From positions 48,571,974 to 48,635,973 of the forward strand of contig NC_090174.1 in NCBI RefSeq assembly GCF_024679245.1: a stretch of DNA of 64,000 bases, in the 5' to 3' direction. Shown here one piece after another: positions 37,785 to 51,500 of the stretch. Positions within the stretch are counted from its first letter, which is position 1, and every line of letters begins with the position of its first letter. The position numbers were made by a program, and so were the translations under genes. Source of the stretch: Pseudorasbora parva. Lineage: Eukaryota; Chordata; Actinopteri; Cypriniformes; Gobionidae. The notes under the pieces were generated by a model. The model did no database searches, was not told the DNA's origin, and saw only the letters and a program-made list of their open reading frames with translations.

Positions 37785-38149
37785 TATGTTTTCAACGCAC
37801 AACGTATCTAATATGATAAACAGTAGCGAAAAGCGGAAATGGCGCCGGAGACTGTGGCATAATAAAAGTCCATAATAAAAGCTGCTCACGAGGCGTGTGT
37901 TGCGTTCATTTTATTAACAATCGCTCCAGTGTCCTTACTCAGCTCCTACAACACTCGGCCCTGCTGCTTCATACTACAGTAACGTTAATAATGACATCCA
38001 TTAACATGATTTCTGCCCAAGCCCTATCCTGATTCTTTTCCACTGGCTATGGCGAAGACCACATGTCCAGAGATTATGCGCTCAAACTACGCCTTTGTTT
38101 TGAATAGGCGACCTCTAGTGGACGGAAAAGTTATATAGTGCATCTTTAA

Positions 38150-39503
38150 AGAAATAGTTTAACCAAAAATGTCCATTGAAAGTTAAAGGGTTAAAAAAAG
38201 TTAAAAACCCAATGTTGTTTTTGAACTCCTCTGACATGCATTATGTGGACAAAAACAGATTTATTTTACTGCACAACAAATATATAATTATACAATTAAG
38301 ACATTCTGCTGTCTGTTGCATAAACATCAGGGCTAATCGGCCATACTTTTCAGATTCAAATAGACCAGATCTACTTTTTTAAGACATTTTTTTTAGATGA
38401 CTTGCTTGTAAAACTGCTCTAAGCAGTTTATGCAAGTGCAGTGCCGGCCTGGTCTTACCCTGCACATTACGTTGTCTCCCCACTTCCGAAATGCACCCGG
38501 ATTATAAGCATGCTGACGGCTTTAAATTTACAAAACTGGCAGCACTCATTTTCAAAGGTGTTTCTGACCTCCCTCTGCCTTCTCAAATTGACTTGTTCAA
38601 GCATAGGAGGCTCTGTCCTTCAGTTTACAGGAACACATTCATCTCAGTGCAAATCCATTTCCTTTTCACTCGTTCTTGCGGGCTGAAGATATCCCTCTTT
38701 ATCTGTTCCTTACAAAACACCACTAAAATTACACCCCTCTCCTGGGACTGTGGGGAAATGTGCTCTGCTGAAAGTGCAGAGCGTTTATTTCATCACTGCG
38801 CTTTGCAGATCAACTTGGGCTGCCTGCGTCTGGTCGACAGCCAAATGCATCCTTGCATCCACTACTTGGCTTCAAAACCGTTCCGGTGCAAAATATTCTG
38901 ACAAAGAGCAAAGAACTGAAAAGTAATTACTTTGGGTTTAGTGACAATAATACAACGGCTGTACACAGTCCAAAATGCTCCAAGCTGTGCTAGTTCTGGT
39001 TGGAAATGTGATCCGTGTTGAGAAACATTTTGGCAAATGAGATTTGCTAGGATAGGAATACACAGACAGGCCAGGAAAGGATAATCTTGCGCTGCTTTTT
39101 ATAGAAAGTTTGAATTTATTAAATATTATTTATAAATTAATTTAATTCATATTTATTTAAAATATATAATTTGCATTCCATACACACTGTTAAAATTGAT
39201 GGTATTAAATCCATGTCTTACACTCTGCTACCCTCTAGTGGCATATAAAAAGGATTTTTTGATGAGTGAAAAATAACACAATGCATAAGCTCTCTGAATG
39301 TAATGATGCAAATATATTTCAAACAAGTCTCTTAATTCAAAAGACAATAAGTGTATGCTTCATATAATTTCCCAATTTTCAATATAACATTTCCCAAGTA
39401 TTATGAAATACATTTGTCAAACCAAGATCCAGAGTAACAGCAGCGATGAGCATGTGTGTGAACGATAACAACAAAGCCTAAAGTAGAATGTTTCCTTTGT
39501 GTC
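38150..39503. other. Downstream flank of mvk, including its 3' UTR
   Basis: 38430-38930 looks unique; a 136-codon plus-strand frame crosses it without resemblance to a known protein. On the minus strand mvk ends at 39504. The first aataaa-type signals downstream are near 39115-39120, which would give a 3' UTR of about 390 nt. Confidence 0.4.
39115..39120 (-). terminator. Possible mvk polyadenylation signal
   Basis: tttatt on the plus strand reads AATAAA on the minus strand, about 385 nt after the mvk stop codon. The surroundings are AT-rich, so chance is not excluded. Confidence 0.35.
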
Positions 39504-42500
39504 TCAATAGCTGTTGAGGATCTTCAGTATGTCCTGATTGAGTGCAGCAGAAGAGTGCTGCTGTACCCCAGGAGCTCCAATACTGGTCTCCCAGCAGTCA
39601 AAGCCACAAGACTTTAACTCTTCAATGGTGCTCTGAATCACTGATGCATCCGTCTCTGCAAACAAAGAGGGAAAAAAAACAAACCCATTAAAGCACTATG
39701 TAGGATTTTTGCATTAAAATATCCAAAAACCACCGGGCCAATGTTATATATTTTGTTCAGTTAAGTTCTTATAAGAACCCAAATGTTTCCAACTATTTGT
39801 AAATTGTGAGAAAATTACTATTTTTACCAAGAAACCAGGACATCAGAGTCGCTGTCAATTGCGTCATACTCATATCTGCGTTACCCTCTGTTTCCGCAGA
39901 AATGCTTTATTCTTAGCAGTGTGAACAAGTGTCACAGCAGCCGGTGACCGAACGCACCGAGTCAACACACTCAAATGTATCTAATATGATAAACAGAGCA
40001 GCATTACCTCGTACTCATGACTGGAAAAGCAGAAATGGCACCAGCGACTGTGTCGCGTCATAATAAAAGTCCCGCTGCTGCATGATATGCACGCTCTTAA
40101 GGCTGTGCAATTGGGCAATTAGTTGAAAGGGGTGTGTTCAAAAAAAATAGCAGTGTGGCATTCAATCACTGAGGTCATCAATTTTGTGAAGAAACAGGTG
40201 TGAATCAGGTGGCCCCTATTTAAGGATGAAGCCAACACTTGTTGAACATGCATTTGAAAGCTGAGGAAAATGGGTCGTTCAAGACATTGTTCAGAAGAAC
40301 AGCGTACTTTGATTAAAAAGTTGATTAGAGAGGGGAAAACCTATAAAGAGGTGCAAAAAATGATAGGCTGTTCAGCTAAAATGATCTCCAATGCCTTAAA
40401 ATGGAGAGCAAAACCAGAGAGACGTGGAAGAAAACGGAAGACAACCATCAAAATGGATAGAAGAATAACCAGAATGGCAAAGGCTCAGCCAATTATCACC
40501 TCCAGGATGATCAAAGACAGTCTGGAGTTACCTGTAAGTACTGTGACAGTTAAAAGACGTCTGTGTGAAGCTAATCTATTTTCAAGAATCCCCCGCAAAG
40601 TCCCTCTGTTAAAAAAAAGGCATGTGCAGAAGAGGTTACAATTTGCCAAAGAACACATCAACTGGCCTAAAGAGAAATGGAGGAACATTTTGTGGACTGA
40701 TGAGAGTAAAATTGTTCTTTTTGGGTCCAAGGGCCACAGGCAGTTTGTGAGACGACCCCCAAACTCTGAATTCAAGCCACAGTACACAGTGAAGACAGTG
40801 AAGCATGGAGGTGCAAGCATCATGATATGGGCATGTTTCTCCTACTATGGTGTTGGGCCTATTTATCGCATACCAGGGATCATGGATCAGTTTGCATATG
40901 TTAAAATACTTGAAGAGGTCATGTTGCCCTATGCTGAAGAGGACATGCCCTTGAAACGGTTGTTTCAACAAGACAATGACCCAAAACACACTAGTAAACG
41001 GGCAAAGTCTTGGTTCCAAACCAACAAAATTAATGTTATGGAGTGGCCAGCCCAATCTCCAGACCTTAATCCAATTGAGAACTTGTGGGGTGATATCAAA
41101 AATGCTGTTTCTGAAGCAAAACCAAGAAATGTGAATGAATTGTGGAATGTTGTTAAAGAATCATGGAGTGGAATAACAGCTGAGAGGTGCCACAAGTTGG
41201 TTGACTCCATGCCACACAGATGTCAAGCAGTTTTAAAAAAACTGTGGTCATACAACTAAATATTAGTTTAGTGATTCACAGGATTGCTAAATCCCAGAAA
41301 AAAAAATGTTTGTACAAAATAGTTTTGAGTTTGTACAGTCAAAGGTAGACACTGCTATTTTTTTGAACACACCCCTTTCAACTAATTGCCCAATTGCACA
41401 GCCTTAAGAGCGTGCATATCATGAATGCTGGGTCTTGTTTGTTTTCTGACAATCTACTGAACCTACTGGTAACTTGTTTGCCACGTAGCAATAAAAAATA
41501 TACTAAAAACCTTGATTATTCTGGTTAGTCACATTGTACTGCTATTATTTTGAACAAGACTGTGTGTGTATATATATATATATAGTATTTATTTATTTTT
41601 TAAATTGTGACTCACTTTTTTTAGAAAATGAAACTGGATGTAATTGTACGTGCTTGACACGAAAACAGACCTCTTTGCCATGTCAAGTGGAGAGAAAATT
41701 TAACGTAATAAAAAGTATGAGACAAACTTTGGCTTAAAGTGCCCCAATTATGCTATTTTAAAGGTTCTTACCATTTATTTTGGAGGCCCCCAAAATAGAT
41801 TTACATGCATCCAGGGTCAAAAAAACACTTTAATTTTCTCAAAAAATACATTGCAGCATCACCTATTTTCTCACAGTGTCTAAGGGCGTGTTCACACTTA
41901 GTTCAGCTTAGAACCATATTTTGGTTCACTTGGTTTGTTTGGTCTGGACCACAAAAACAAAAACAAAAAAACATTGATGTGTTCACAAAAGACATATTTG
42001 CTTCATTTAAAATGAACCTTGATGCGGTTGGTTCATTTGAATCAGTGTGAACGCTGCTATCCGTACCCTGATGTGCACCAAACAAGCTAAACAAACTCTC
42101 ATCCAGTTCAAATGAAATGCAACACAGACCAAAGACATGTAAATGAACCAAAATGGGAAGATGAGACACTAAAACAAACAGAATGCTCACACATTCCTGT
42201 TTTTTTCTCTTCATAGTTGAGATGTTGCTCATCACAGTTTGGTACAGGCATCAGAGGTTCTGGTTGCCTGTAGCGACCTGCGGTGGGCAAACTCGCGACT
42301 ATGACATGAAATAAAAGGGATGCGTGAGCATTCTGTTCTTTTAGGGTCACATCTTGTGACATCATTTTCCGTTAGTGGTTAGTTTTCATGTCTTTGGTCC
42401 ATGTTGCATTTCATGCGAACCGCACCAGAGTTTGGAAGTGGACCGAGACTCATTCAGAAGTCTTGGTCTGCTTGTTTGGTGCGCATCAGGGTTAATCCAT

Positions 42501-45500
42501 TGGAAGTGCATGCAAAGTGGAATTGCTTTTGCAAGGCAGAAAACTACAGTGATTTTGCAGGCTTCAGCTACAACTACAGTGTTTGATTATCCGTCAAAGC
42601 AGACGCGGGCAGCCAATGAAGCCCATAGTCTGGAATTATGCACATTTTTTATAAACCTACATAGATTTGTGCAGAACAGTACAGTATGATTCGGGAGGGT
42701 AAACCCTGACTCAGCTTGCGTTTCCACTGCCAACAGTATTCTTATGATAGGCGTTGTGTAGCGATCGACCATTCTCGCAAGAAAGAAGAAAGCGACACAG
42801 TAAACAACAGTGTCTGACATACAGCAGATCTTGTTCTTGCTTCTCGGCATGTGGCAGTTTGTCACAAGAAGAAGGCAACTTTGTTTGACCCAAAGCTCAA
42901 GGAAAAACACAATTGAAAAAGCATGCACAAGTGACGATTCTCGGTCAACCAATCAACGTTTTGCAGTGAGTCTAGCTCCACCCTTTAGTACTGGACTACT
43001 ATGCTAATTACCCCAACGGAAGTATGCCAAAAACTTGGGAAAGTTCGGAATTAGGGTACCATTCACAACTTCTGACAATGGAAACGTCAAAAACTGCATA
43101 CTGTACTGAACTGTACCGCTCGGTAGAAACAAGTCATAATTGCTGATATGGTAAACAGCCTGATTTAAAGAAGCGACCCACAACAGCTGAGAAAGACCAA
43201 TCCTGTCAGCAAATCAAATGAAGAAAATGACTTTACTTTAGAAATCTCAATTCAGCCTCTCTCGTACCTTAAAAGGCCATGCCTAGAAATGACAATGCCA
43301 CATACTCAAGCTGCTAGGCTGACATCACATCATAAACGTTGCCTGGCTTCTTCCTGCATTGTCTCCTCTTTATTGGAGGCTGTTTTTGAGGGTTCTAAGA
43401 TCCTGATTAAAATTCAATGTGTTAGTGGCTTCAGGCATAAACAAAGAGTGTGGCCCAGTGTGACAGCTGCTGCGTCAAGTTGTTAGCTTTGTCAGACAAG
43501 AGTGACAAGCAAGATTTACCTCACAAATCACGTTAAACAGTCACACAGTCAGCAGGGTGCCACCCTCATGGAGATTTTTCAAACAATATGCAGCAATCAG
43601 ACTGATTAACCACAGGAAGCATATAAAAAATATACACACCAGGGGTTCCATGATTTCATTTTATACAAAAACAACAATGATTGGTACAATTATAATAAAT
43701 CAGCTGTCGGAATTGACAGAAGGTTATCTAGTTACATCAAAAATGCATCACAAAGCTTGAGCAGTGTTGGGGGTAACAAATTACAAGTAAACTTATCAGA
43801 TTACCTTTTTTTGTAAAATAATGCACTACTCTTACAAAACATCAAAGCAAAACATCAGAGTAACTTTTTCAAATATGTAATGCAAGTTACTTTGTTTTTC
43901 CATTTGTTGACTGACACATCTCCTGTCCCCATGTTGAGACAAATCGGAGTAAGTGCAGAGGTGTTGTATGTGCCATTTAAGCATGATGGTTACTGTAGTT
44001 CTAGACTAAATGTGAGCCGGTATTTCACACAAAAACAGTGAGTAGTCTCTAAAATTAATAAAAACAGTAAAATGGAAACCTGCAATAATTAAATAATGTT
44101 AAAGGGTTAGTTCACCCAAACATGAAATTGATGTCATTAATGACTCACCCCATGGGCGTAGATTACACGAGGGACGGGAGACGTGTCCCGCACTTTTAAT
44201 AAAATGTATTTTCGTCCCTCGCACTTTTACTTGGTCTCCCAGATCCTAGTCGACCATTCTCTAAACTAGCGCGCTTCTTAAAGTCACGGGCAAGTGTATT
44301 TACATGGAAACTGAAAGCTGAATTTACCATCATTACGCCAGAGTCCAGACTTCAATGTCACATGATTCCTTCACTAATCATTCTCATATGAGGATTTTAT
44401 AATCAAGAAACATTTATGATTATTATCAAAAAAAAATTGAAAACAGTCGTCCTGCTTAAAAATGCTGCGGAAACCATGATAGGCCTATTTTCCAGGATTC
44501 TTTGATGAATAGAAAGTTCAATGAACAGAAATTATTTGCATTTATTAAATAAATTATTATCTTTTGTAATATTAAAAAATATCACTTGTGATCAATTTAA
44601 TGCATGTTTGATAAATAAAAGTAATAAATTCACTCTTTTCATTTTATCAGAAATGTTAGAATGGCTTGGTTGTTTCCACAAAAATGAAGCAGCACCATGA
44701 GCAGCAAAACTTTTAAACACTGATAATAATCATAAATGTTTATTGATATATTATATATATATATATATATATGTTTGAAGTACATAAACCAATCGCATTG
44801 GCATAAATTGGCATAAATATAGGAGAAAAATATTATAGATATTAGTGGTTATTGATCAGCAGTGTATTTGATATCTTACCGAATTAAAAGCAAGAGATGC
44901 GATAAATTATATCGGTAAAAAAAAAAAAAAATGGTATTACGACATTTCTGTCCCCCTCACTTCTGAAAAAATGGCTATGCCCCTGACTCACCCTAATGTC
45001 GTTCCACACCCGCAAGACCTCCGTTCATCTTCAGAACAGTTTAAGATATTTTATATTTAGTCTGAGAAATTCTGAACAAGAGGAAGAATCGCCGACAACT
45101 CTCTCTCTCCCGTGCGCAAACTACGTTTCCCAAACTACACGTGCGATGTGACAAGTAAACAACGCGATATCACACGTGCATCAAAAACGATCATATTTAT
45201 CATATTAAAATGATAAACTGCACAAACTTTGCTTCAAACTGTATGTGCGCTGATTTGTGGAGAAAAAGAAAAAAGATTATGGCGGAAGAAATTGTTGGAG
45301 AGACCGAGGGAGCCAAGATTGTGTCCTGCAATAAGAGTTTGAGGTAAATAAACAATTTTGTAATGTGCTGCTGCTGTGGCTGGATGTGCAAATGTTTGGC
45401 CTTTGTTTCTGTTTGATAGAATCTATTAAAATACTGATATTCTGCTCTATAACTCCTCCCTGAACGTCCTGCTGCCCTGTATGTCACTCTTTCATTGGCT

Positions 45501-48500
45501 GTCGGTCATCGCCGATGTAATTTTCAGTCAGAACGCTGTTCACACAGCAGGAGTTTCAATCGCCGACAGGTCCAGATATTTAGCATGCCAAATATCTCAC
45601 AGGCGTTGGCGACTGGTCAGCGATTCTCTCTGATCGCGTCTTTGATCATTCACACTGCGTGATTGTCACTCGCGTGCACGAGCACCGATTTGACTGTGAT
45701 CTCGGGCATTTGTCGGCGATTTCGCAAAACCTGTCGGCGACTCAAAATCGGGGCAAAAATCGGGCAGTGTGAACTAGGCTTAAGGGACTTGGAAAATGAG
45801 CCTATTTTCAAAAAAGTGGAGTGTTCCTTTAAATCCTCAAACAAAGATCTGAACGGTTATGAATCAGCGTATTGATTCATGATTTAGATTGCCTGTCAAA
45901 CTGCTGAAATCATGAATCAATGAATCCGAATCATTAATCATTACACTGATTCATAACCGTCAATAAATCGCAGCTTTCTATGTTTCACTACCAAACACAC
46001 GCGAGAATCGATAAGTAAATTACACAAAATTGACAGGAATTGTTAATAAAAATGGCAGCCCACAAGAAGCTTGTGATCTACGTAAATTGTCTGTACGCTG
46101 ATTTACAGCAAAAAGGAAAAAAAGATTATGAACTGAAGCCATGCTTGCTGATATTCTGGAACTTTCCGCTGCCCTGTATCTTGCTCTCAGAACACATTTC
46201 ACACATCAGGATTCTGAGTCGCAGACAGGTCCAGATATTTAGCATTCCAAATATCTCACAGGCATCTGCGATGCATCGTCGGTTCTTTGATAACCGTCTA
46301 TGATAATGCACACTTCGGGCATTTATGCAATTTTCCAAAATATGTCAGGGAGTGAAAATCTGGGCTAAAATTGTGTAGTGTAAAAACACTGCTGAAAAAT
46401 ATAAAGCCCATGGGGTATTCCATTAAAGCAGGTTATGTGACATATCTGAGTATGTTTAAGAGTAAGCGGATAACCTTAACTTTCGGTTCCAAAAACTGAG
46501 GTAACTTTCAGGGTATGCAATTAGCCAGAGCAACCTGGTAACAACCTTATAACAAGGTAATATTTAAATGTTAATTAAATTCAAATATATTTATTATTTA
46601 TTTTATTGTCATCTCACATGGATCTGCATTTAATAAATTAGCATAAAATAAACAACATAAATCGTATTTTTAGTGAATAAAGATTACTTATTAAAGCAGC
46701 ACTAGGTAACTTTTCAACCTTCATAATATATTTTTTAAGACTCTTGTGATGATAAATCTACTTACAATAGGTTGAATGACACGTCTGCCATAGCCTGATG
46801 GGGTCTGTATCGTTTTTAATCGTACTTTTAAACTGCGGGTTTCGGGTAGTAACCCGAGAAAAAGAAAAGAACTACAAAATTCAACTGCTTTACGGCATAT
46901 ACGTCACTTCCACCAACACACACACTTCCTTACATTCGGACGTGCGAGCCCAACTTTGTTCGTCGGATAATATAGTCATGTCCGAAGCAGCAGAGACAAA
47001 TAAGAAAGAAAAGGTTTTGTTGGAGGAAAGCAATAAGAGGAAATGAAAAAATGATGGGATTAAAGGCAGGACGAGGATCAAAATGTGACCAGGGTTTGCT
47101 CGTCGGCGTGAGCTGAAGGAGGCGTGCCCGACCGATGCTGTCCTGCTTGTTACGGTGAGCTACCACTCAAACATTGAACTTACTGAAGTATCATATAGAT
47201 TCTGTAAAATGGTAACCAATAGACTACTATAATGACGCTGGCTTGTAAACGTGAGCATCGTGATTATTTGGCGTTTAAAAAAAACAAAACCCATGAAATT
47301 ATATTCATATGACATGCTGAAACATATGCCACTGACTGTAACGTTACCTGGGATGAAGACATTTCACACGCGACGCCAGAAGAACTCCTCTTGCAGTTTT
47401 CAGGGGAACTGTTAGTGCTGCACCGACCGCACCGACCCGCGGGACGCTTGAAGTTATTTGGCCCGCACCGCACCACTGTATATATTTTTACAACACGCCG
47501 CGCACCCGCGACCATTAAATAGACATACGGGGTCCGCGGGTTATGAGACGAGACTAGTTCAGGGCTATCAGGGTTGTCATGTCAACAAATGCACGCGCGA
47601 TGGCATCCCCTGTTGTAGGATTACAGAGCTTACGACAGTAGTTGAGGACATAATTTTTTCCAAACTGTAGGGGGACCCCGAGAGCAAAAGTAGCCAAGTG
47701 GGGCTTTAAAAGAAGAGATTGAAAAAATGGCTGCACAACCACCAAATAGTTGGCAATGTGCACTAAGTAGGTTATGTTAATCTGCATTAAACAAAAGAAG
47801 AAGGGGGGAGTAGAATGGCATGCTCAATCTTAGCGTCTGTTTCCATAGTGAATCATCGATTCGTCGCTCTGTTAAGAATGTTTTGTAAGTTAGCTGGGAA
47901 CATGCTCAGAGTATATACATAACATAAGTTCTATAACATAAGTTCATTACATAAGTTCAGAGTTGAACTGAACTTAACACCCGTATGCATTTTTGGAACC
48001 AGCATACCTGGATTAAGCAAGGTTTGGGTTAATCAACCGAGAGTTCAAGGAATACGTGACGGTAAGTGAACCTTGCTTTCAGGAATATCCCCCAGTTGAG
48101 AAAAAGTAAGTAACGCAAAATAACGCAACTAGGTACAGTTTAGGGAGTTAACATCATATTGTAATTAATTACTTTTAAAAGTTACTTTTCCCAAAACTAG
48201 CAGCCACTTTTAACATTTTAGCATAAAGGCATAGATTTTTGCATGGACAATTGCCAAAATCTTTTTTATGTTATTCTGGTGTGTGTGTGTATTGGTACCT
48301 GGTCGTAGGAGAGTGATTCCACAGCCTCCTCCTCCTGCCCCTGTCAGTTTGCTGTGCAGCCCCCTGGCCAGAGTGACCCTACACAATGTGTCCAGAGACG
48401 AATGACCCACACCCATCACATTCAGGTGGTGCTGGTTTATATCAATTAGCTCCTGATGACAAATGACACACAGAGAAAAGTCTAAAAAGGATCAATAAAA

Positions 48501-51500
48501 ATGCCTCCATCCATCAGGGCTTTCTCTGGTCTTCTGCCACTTTTTATTTAAAGGAAATGAAGAAGGGCAGGAGATTATGGGCAGAAACTGAGGAACCGGA
48601 TAAAGATTCAAATTTGCATCACTCTTGTGCCCTACTCAAATCAATGTGTAAATGCTCAAACTGCTGGGCCATGTGTCCAACAACACAATAGCATCTTTGC
48701 TCTTGTGTAATGTAACAAGGTTTGCAGGAATACAGACAATTGTAATAAATTAAATAGATCACTATATTGGTTGTTTATAACACAAAATGTTTTGTTTGTT
48801 GCAAATGTAAGGGTTTAGCTAAGATTGATACCACTGACTGGGAATTGTATGTCACCATATCCATGTCCATTTGGATGTACTTATTTACATGCAAAAAATA
48901 AATGACGACACAAAACCATGCAACCATTTTACTAATGTTAGTAATGTTTTGCCTAGAAAATAATGCTAAAACAAAATACTGGGGTCAGTAAGGTTTATTT
49001 AGCAAAGACACATTAAATTGAACAAAAGTGACAAAAACATTAAAATAGTTTAAAATAATATATTTTAGATAAATGCTGTTCTTTTGACCTTTCTATACAT
49101 CAAAGAATCCTAAATAAAATGTAGTTTTAAAATCAGGTTATTACACAGCACAACTGCTTTCAACACTATGACTGTTTTGAGGACCAAATCATACAAAAAA
49201 ACTTACCAATCCCAAAAGTTTTAACTGTATTAAATCACAAAAGCAACTGCAGATTTTTTTTAAATTCCCTAAATTTATCTCAGACAGAAAAAAGAAGCAA
49301 AAAAATGAAAACAAGTGTCTGGCACAAATAATAATATACATCTATTAATTCAAATTTCCTTCTTATAAAGGAAAAGCTGTGTGATTGTACCTCTAGTATG
49401 TTGTAGTGCTCAGCTGAAGGGCCGTGTGCAGCTATCTCTGTGAGAGTCTGTTCACAGGTACAGGACACGGCGCTGACGGACTCCAGAACTGGCTTCATTA
49501 CGGAGGGAAACTGCAAAACATCAGTGCAGAGGACTAAAATGACAAAAAAGTACTGCACAGGTGAGGGAACAACATTATTCATCAAGCAAAATGATCAGCT
49601 TAAGCTTGTCACAGTACAAGATAATTATAATGGTCATCCTTAGTCAAGCATAATATCACCGTTCAACTGCAACTCAAACTCTTGCTACTTGAAAATAATA
49701 GCCCAATGTGCTGCCATCGACATTCTCTAATAAGAAATGAATGTGCCATTATTGACAAATTAAATAGTCAGTGGTGGGGTTTGCGTTTAACTGGTTTGGG
49801 GTTAAAAAATATTATGCAGCTTTGACAGCTGCCATTAAATTAGCAGACAAAGTCGAATAATAGCACATGTATGCCACCTAAAAGGCTGGAGTTTGAACAG
49901 AAGAAAAAAAAATCAATGGCATCTGCTCTTGGGTGCTTTACGAAGTGTCAAGTTGAAGCATGATATCCTGCCATCGTGCTGAATAATTTCAACCAGATAT
50001 TCTATAAACTCTCATTTTTGTGTTCAGCAGAAGAAAGTAAGTCATGCAGTTTGGAATGACATGAGGGTGGGTCATGATGATTCATTTTGGGTGAACCGTA
50101 CCTTTAAAAGAAATTCTGAAAGAGGGTGGAAATTGTTGAGTAAAACTAAATTACGCTTGTTCATGGCTCATTCCTTTGACTTATAATGCCATGAAAGTGT
50201 AGAATATGACCCCTTTCAAGCCTGTCATGACTCTTTCCACCCTAATAATACCAGAATTCCACTTCACCAATCGGGATGTGCCAGCAGTGAGGCTACCTGC
50301 TGCCGTTGTCAGGGTAACAGAGCACAGGAGCGTTGGCAGAGTGTTTCATTTGGACCTCTTATAAAAGGCACTCAGCACTGGGCCCCTGGAGTGTTCCTAC
50401 CTCATACAACACCGGCCATTATGCTAATTGAAGGGCACAGGAATAAAAATATGGAAGCAGGCTGGGGGGAGTCATTTACTACCTTGTTAATTTTGTCCTT
50501 CACTCCAGAAACAAGCACTTTGGTGCTACGTGGTACTTTGGTGTTAGTGAGAAGGATCCTCAAAATGGGGACCCTGGGGAGGAAATGAACCCAATAACAC
50601 ACTTAGAAAATTATGTTGGTTATGAAATTTCATTGAAACAACTTTTTATATACTTTACTGATAAATCGGAACAGTAACTCAAAATAACTTTGCACAGTAA
50701 TATTTTACCTGCTTAGTGGAGTTATATTACCAGCATGGTATCTTAAAAAGCCACCTGTTATAGAAAGCATAAAGTGAGAGTTTTGCAGTGCTGTGTCGTA
50801 TACGTAGTACAAAAAAAATACATCAAGTAGAGAAGATTCATGAATGCATAAGACAGCAGTCACAGGCTGAGAGTCATACCCCATGTGCCAACAGCATTAT
50901 CCACCCCTGAAGGGTTACCATGGATGATCTTCTCGCCCATGAATGCCCACCTGTTAATCAGCTCCATCTCATCTTTACACCATCTACAACAGAACATTTT
51001 CAATTAAACAGGTACACAAGTCTTGTTGCCAATAAAAAAAAAGTAAAATATGGTCAATGGTTAGCAAAAATAACTATATTGTGATATATATCATTATCGT
51101 GAAAAAAAATTGCTCATCAGTCTGAACAACCAAGGTAGCCACAACACGCATAACCTCGAGGCGGATGGGCTACAACAGCAGAAGACCCCACCGAGTAACA
51201 CTCATCTCCACTACAAATAGGAAAAAGAGGCTAAAATCTGCACGAGCTCACAAAAATTGACAGTTGAAAACTGAAAAATGTTGCTTAGTCTGATGAGTCT
51301 CGATTTTTGTTGAGACATTCAGATGGTAGAGTCAGAATTTGGCATAAACAGAATGAGAAAATGCTGGTGGTGGTGTAATGGTGTGGGGGATGTTTTCTTG
51401 GCACACTTTAGGCCCCTTAATGCCAACTGGACATCGTTTAAATGCAACGGCCTACCTGAGCATGGTCAGAATCAATGTCCATCCCTTTATGGCCCCCATG

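Larger units (their letters stand above)
36588..38149. mobile_element. MITE 'tgcactatgtaac' with nested insertions
   Basis: The outer ends ttaaagatgcactatgtgac and gttatatagtgcatctttaa are inverted. The interior matches the copies at 25788 and 39690 but is split by the element at 36889-37784, which in turn carries a solo LTR. Confidence 0.75.
43763..48200. repeat. Possible 'cagtgttggggg' element, heavily interrupted
   Basis: cagtgttgggggtaacaaattacaa at the left, and aattacttttaaaagttact then tttcccaaaactag at the right, look like inverted ends of one common fish element. The ends are diverged and the 4.4 kb between is filled with other insertions, so the pairing is uncertain. Confidence 0.35.

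Noticed and set aside
38491..38901. 136-codon frame downstream of mvk
   Set aside because: No resemblance to a known family, no start context or splice evidence; left as unique non-coding sequence.
40485..41210. Minus-strand frames opposite the Tc1 transposase
   Set aside because: They are antisense shadows of the transposase gene without own motifs.
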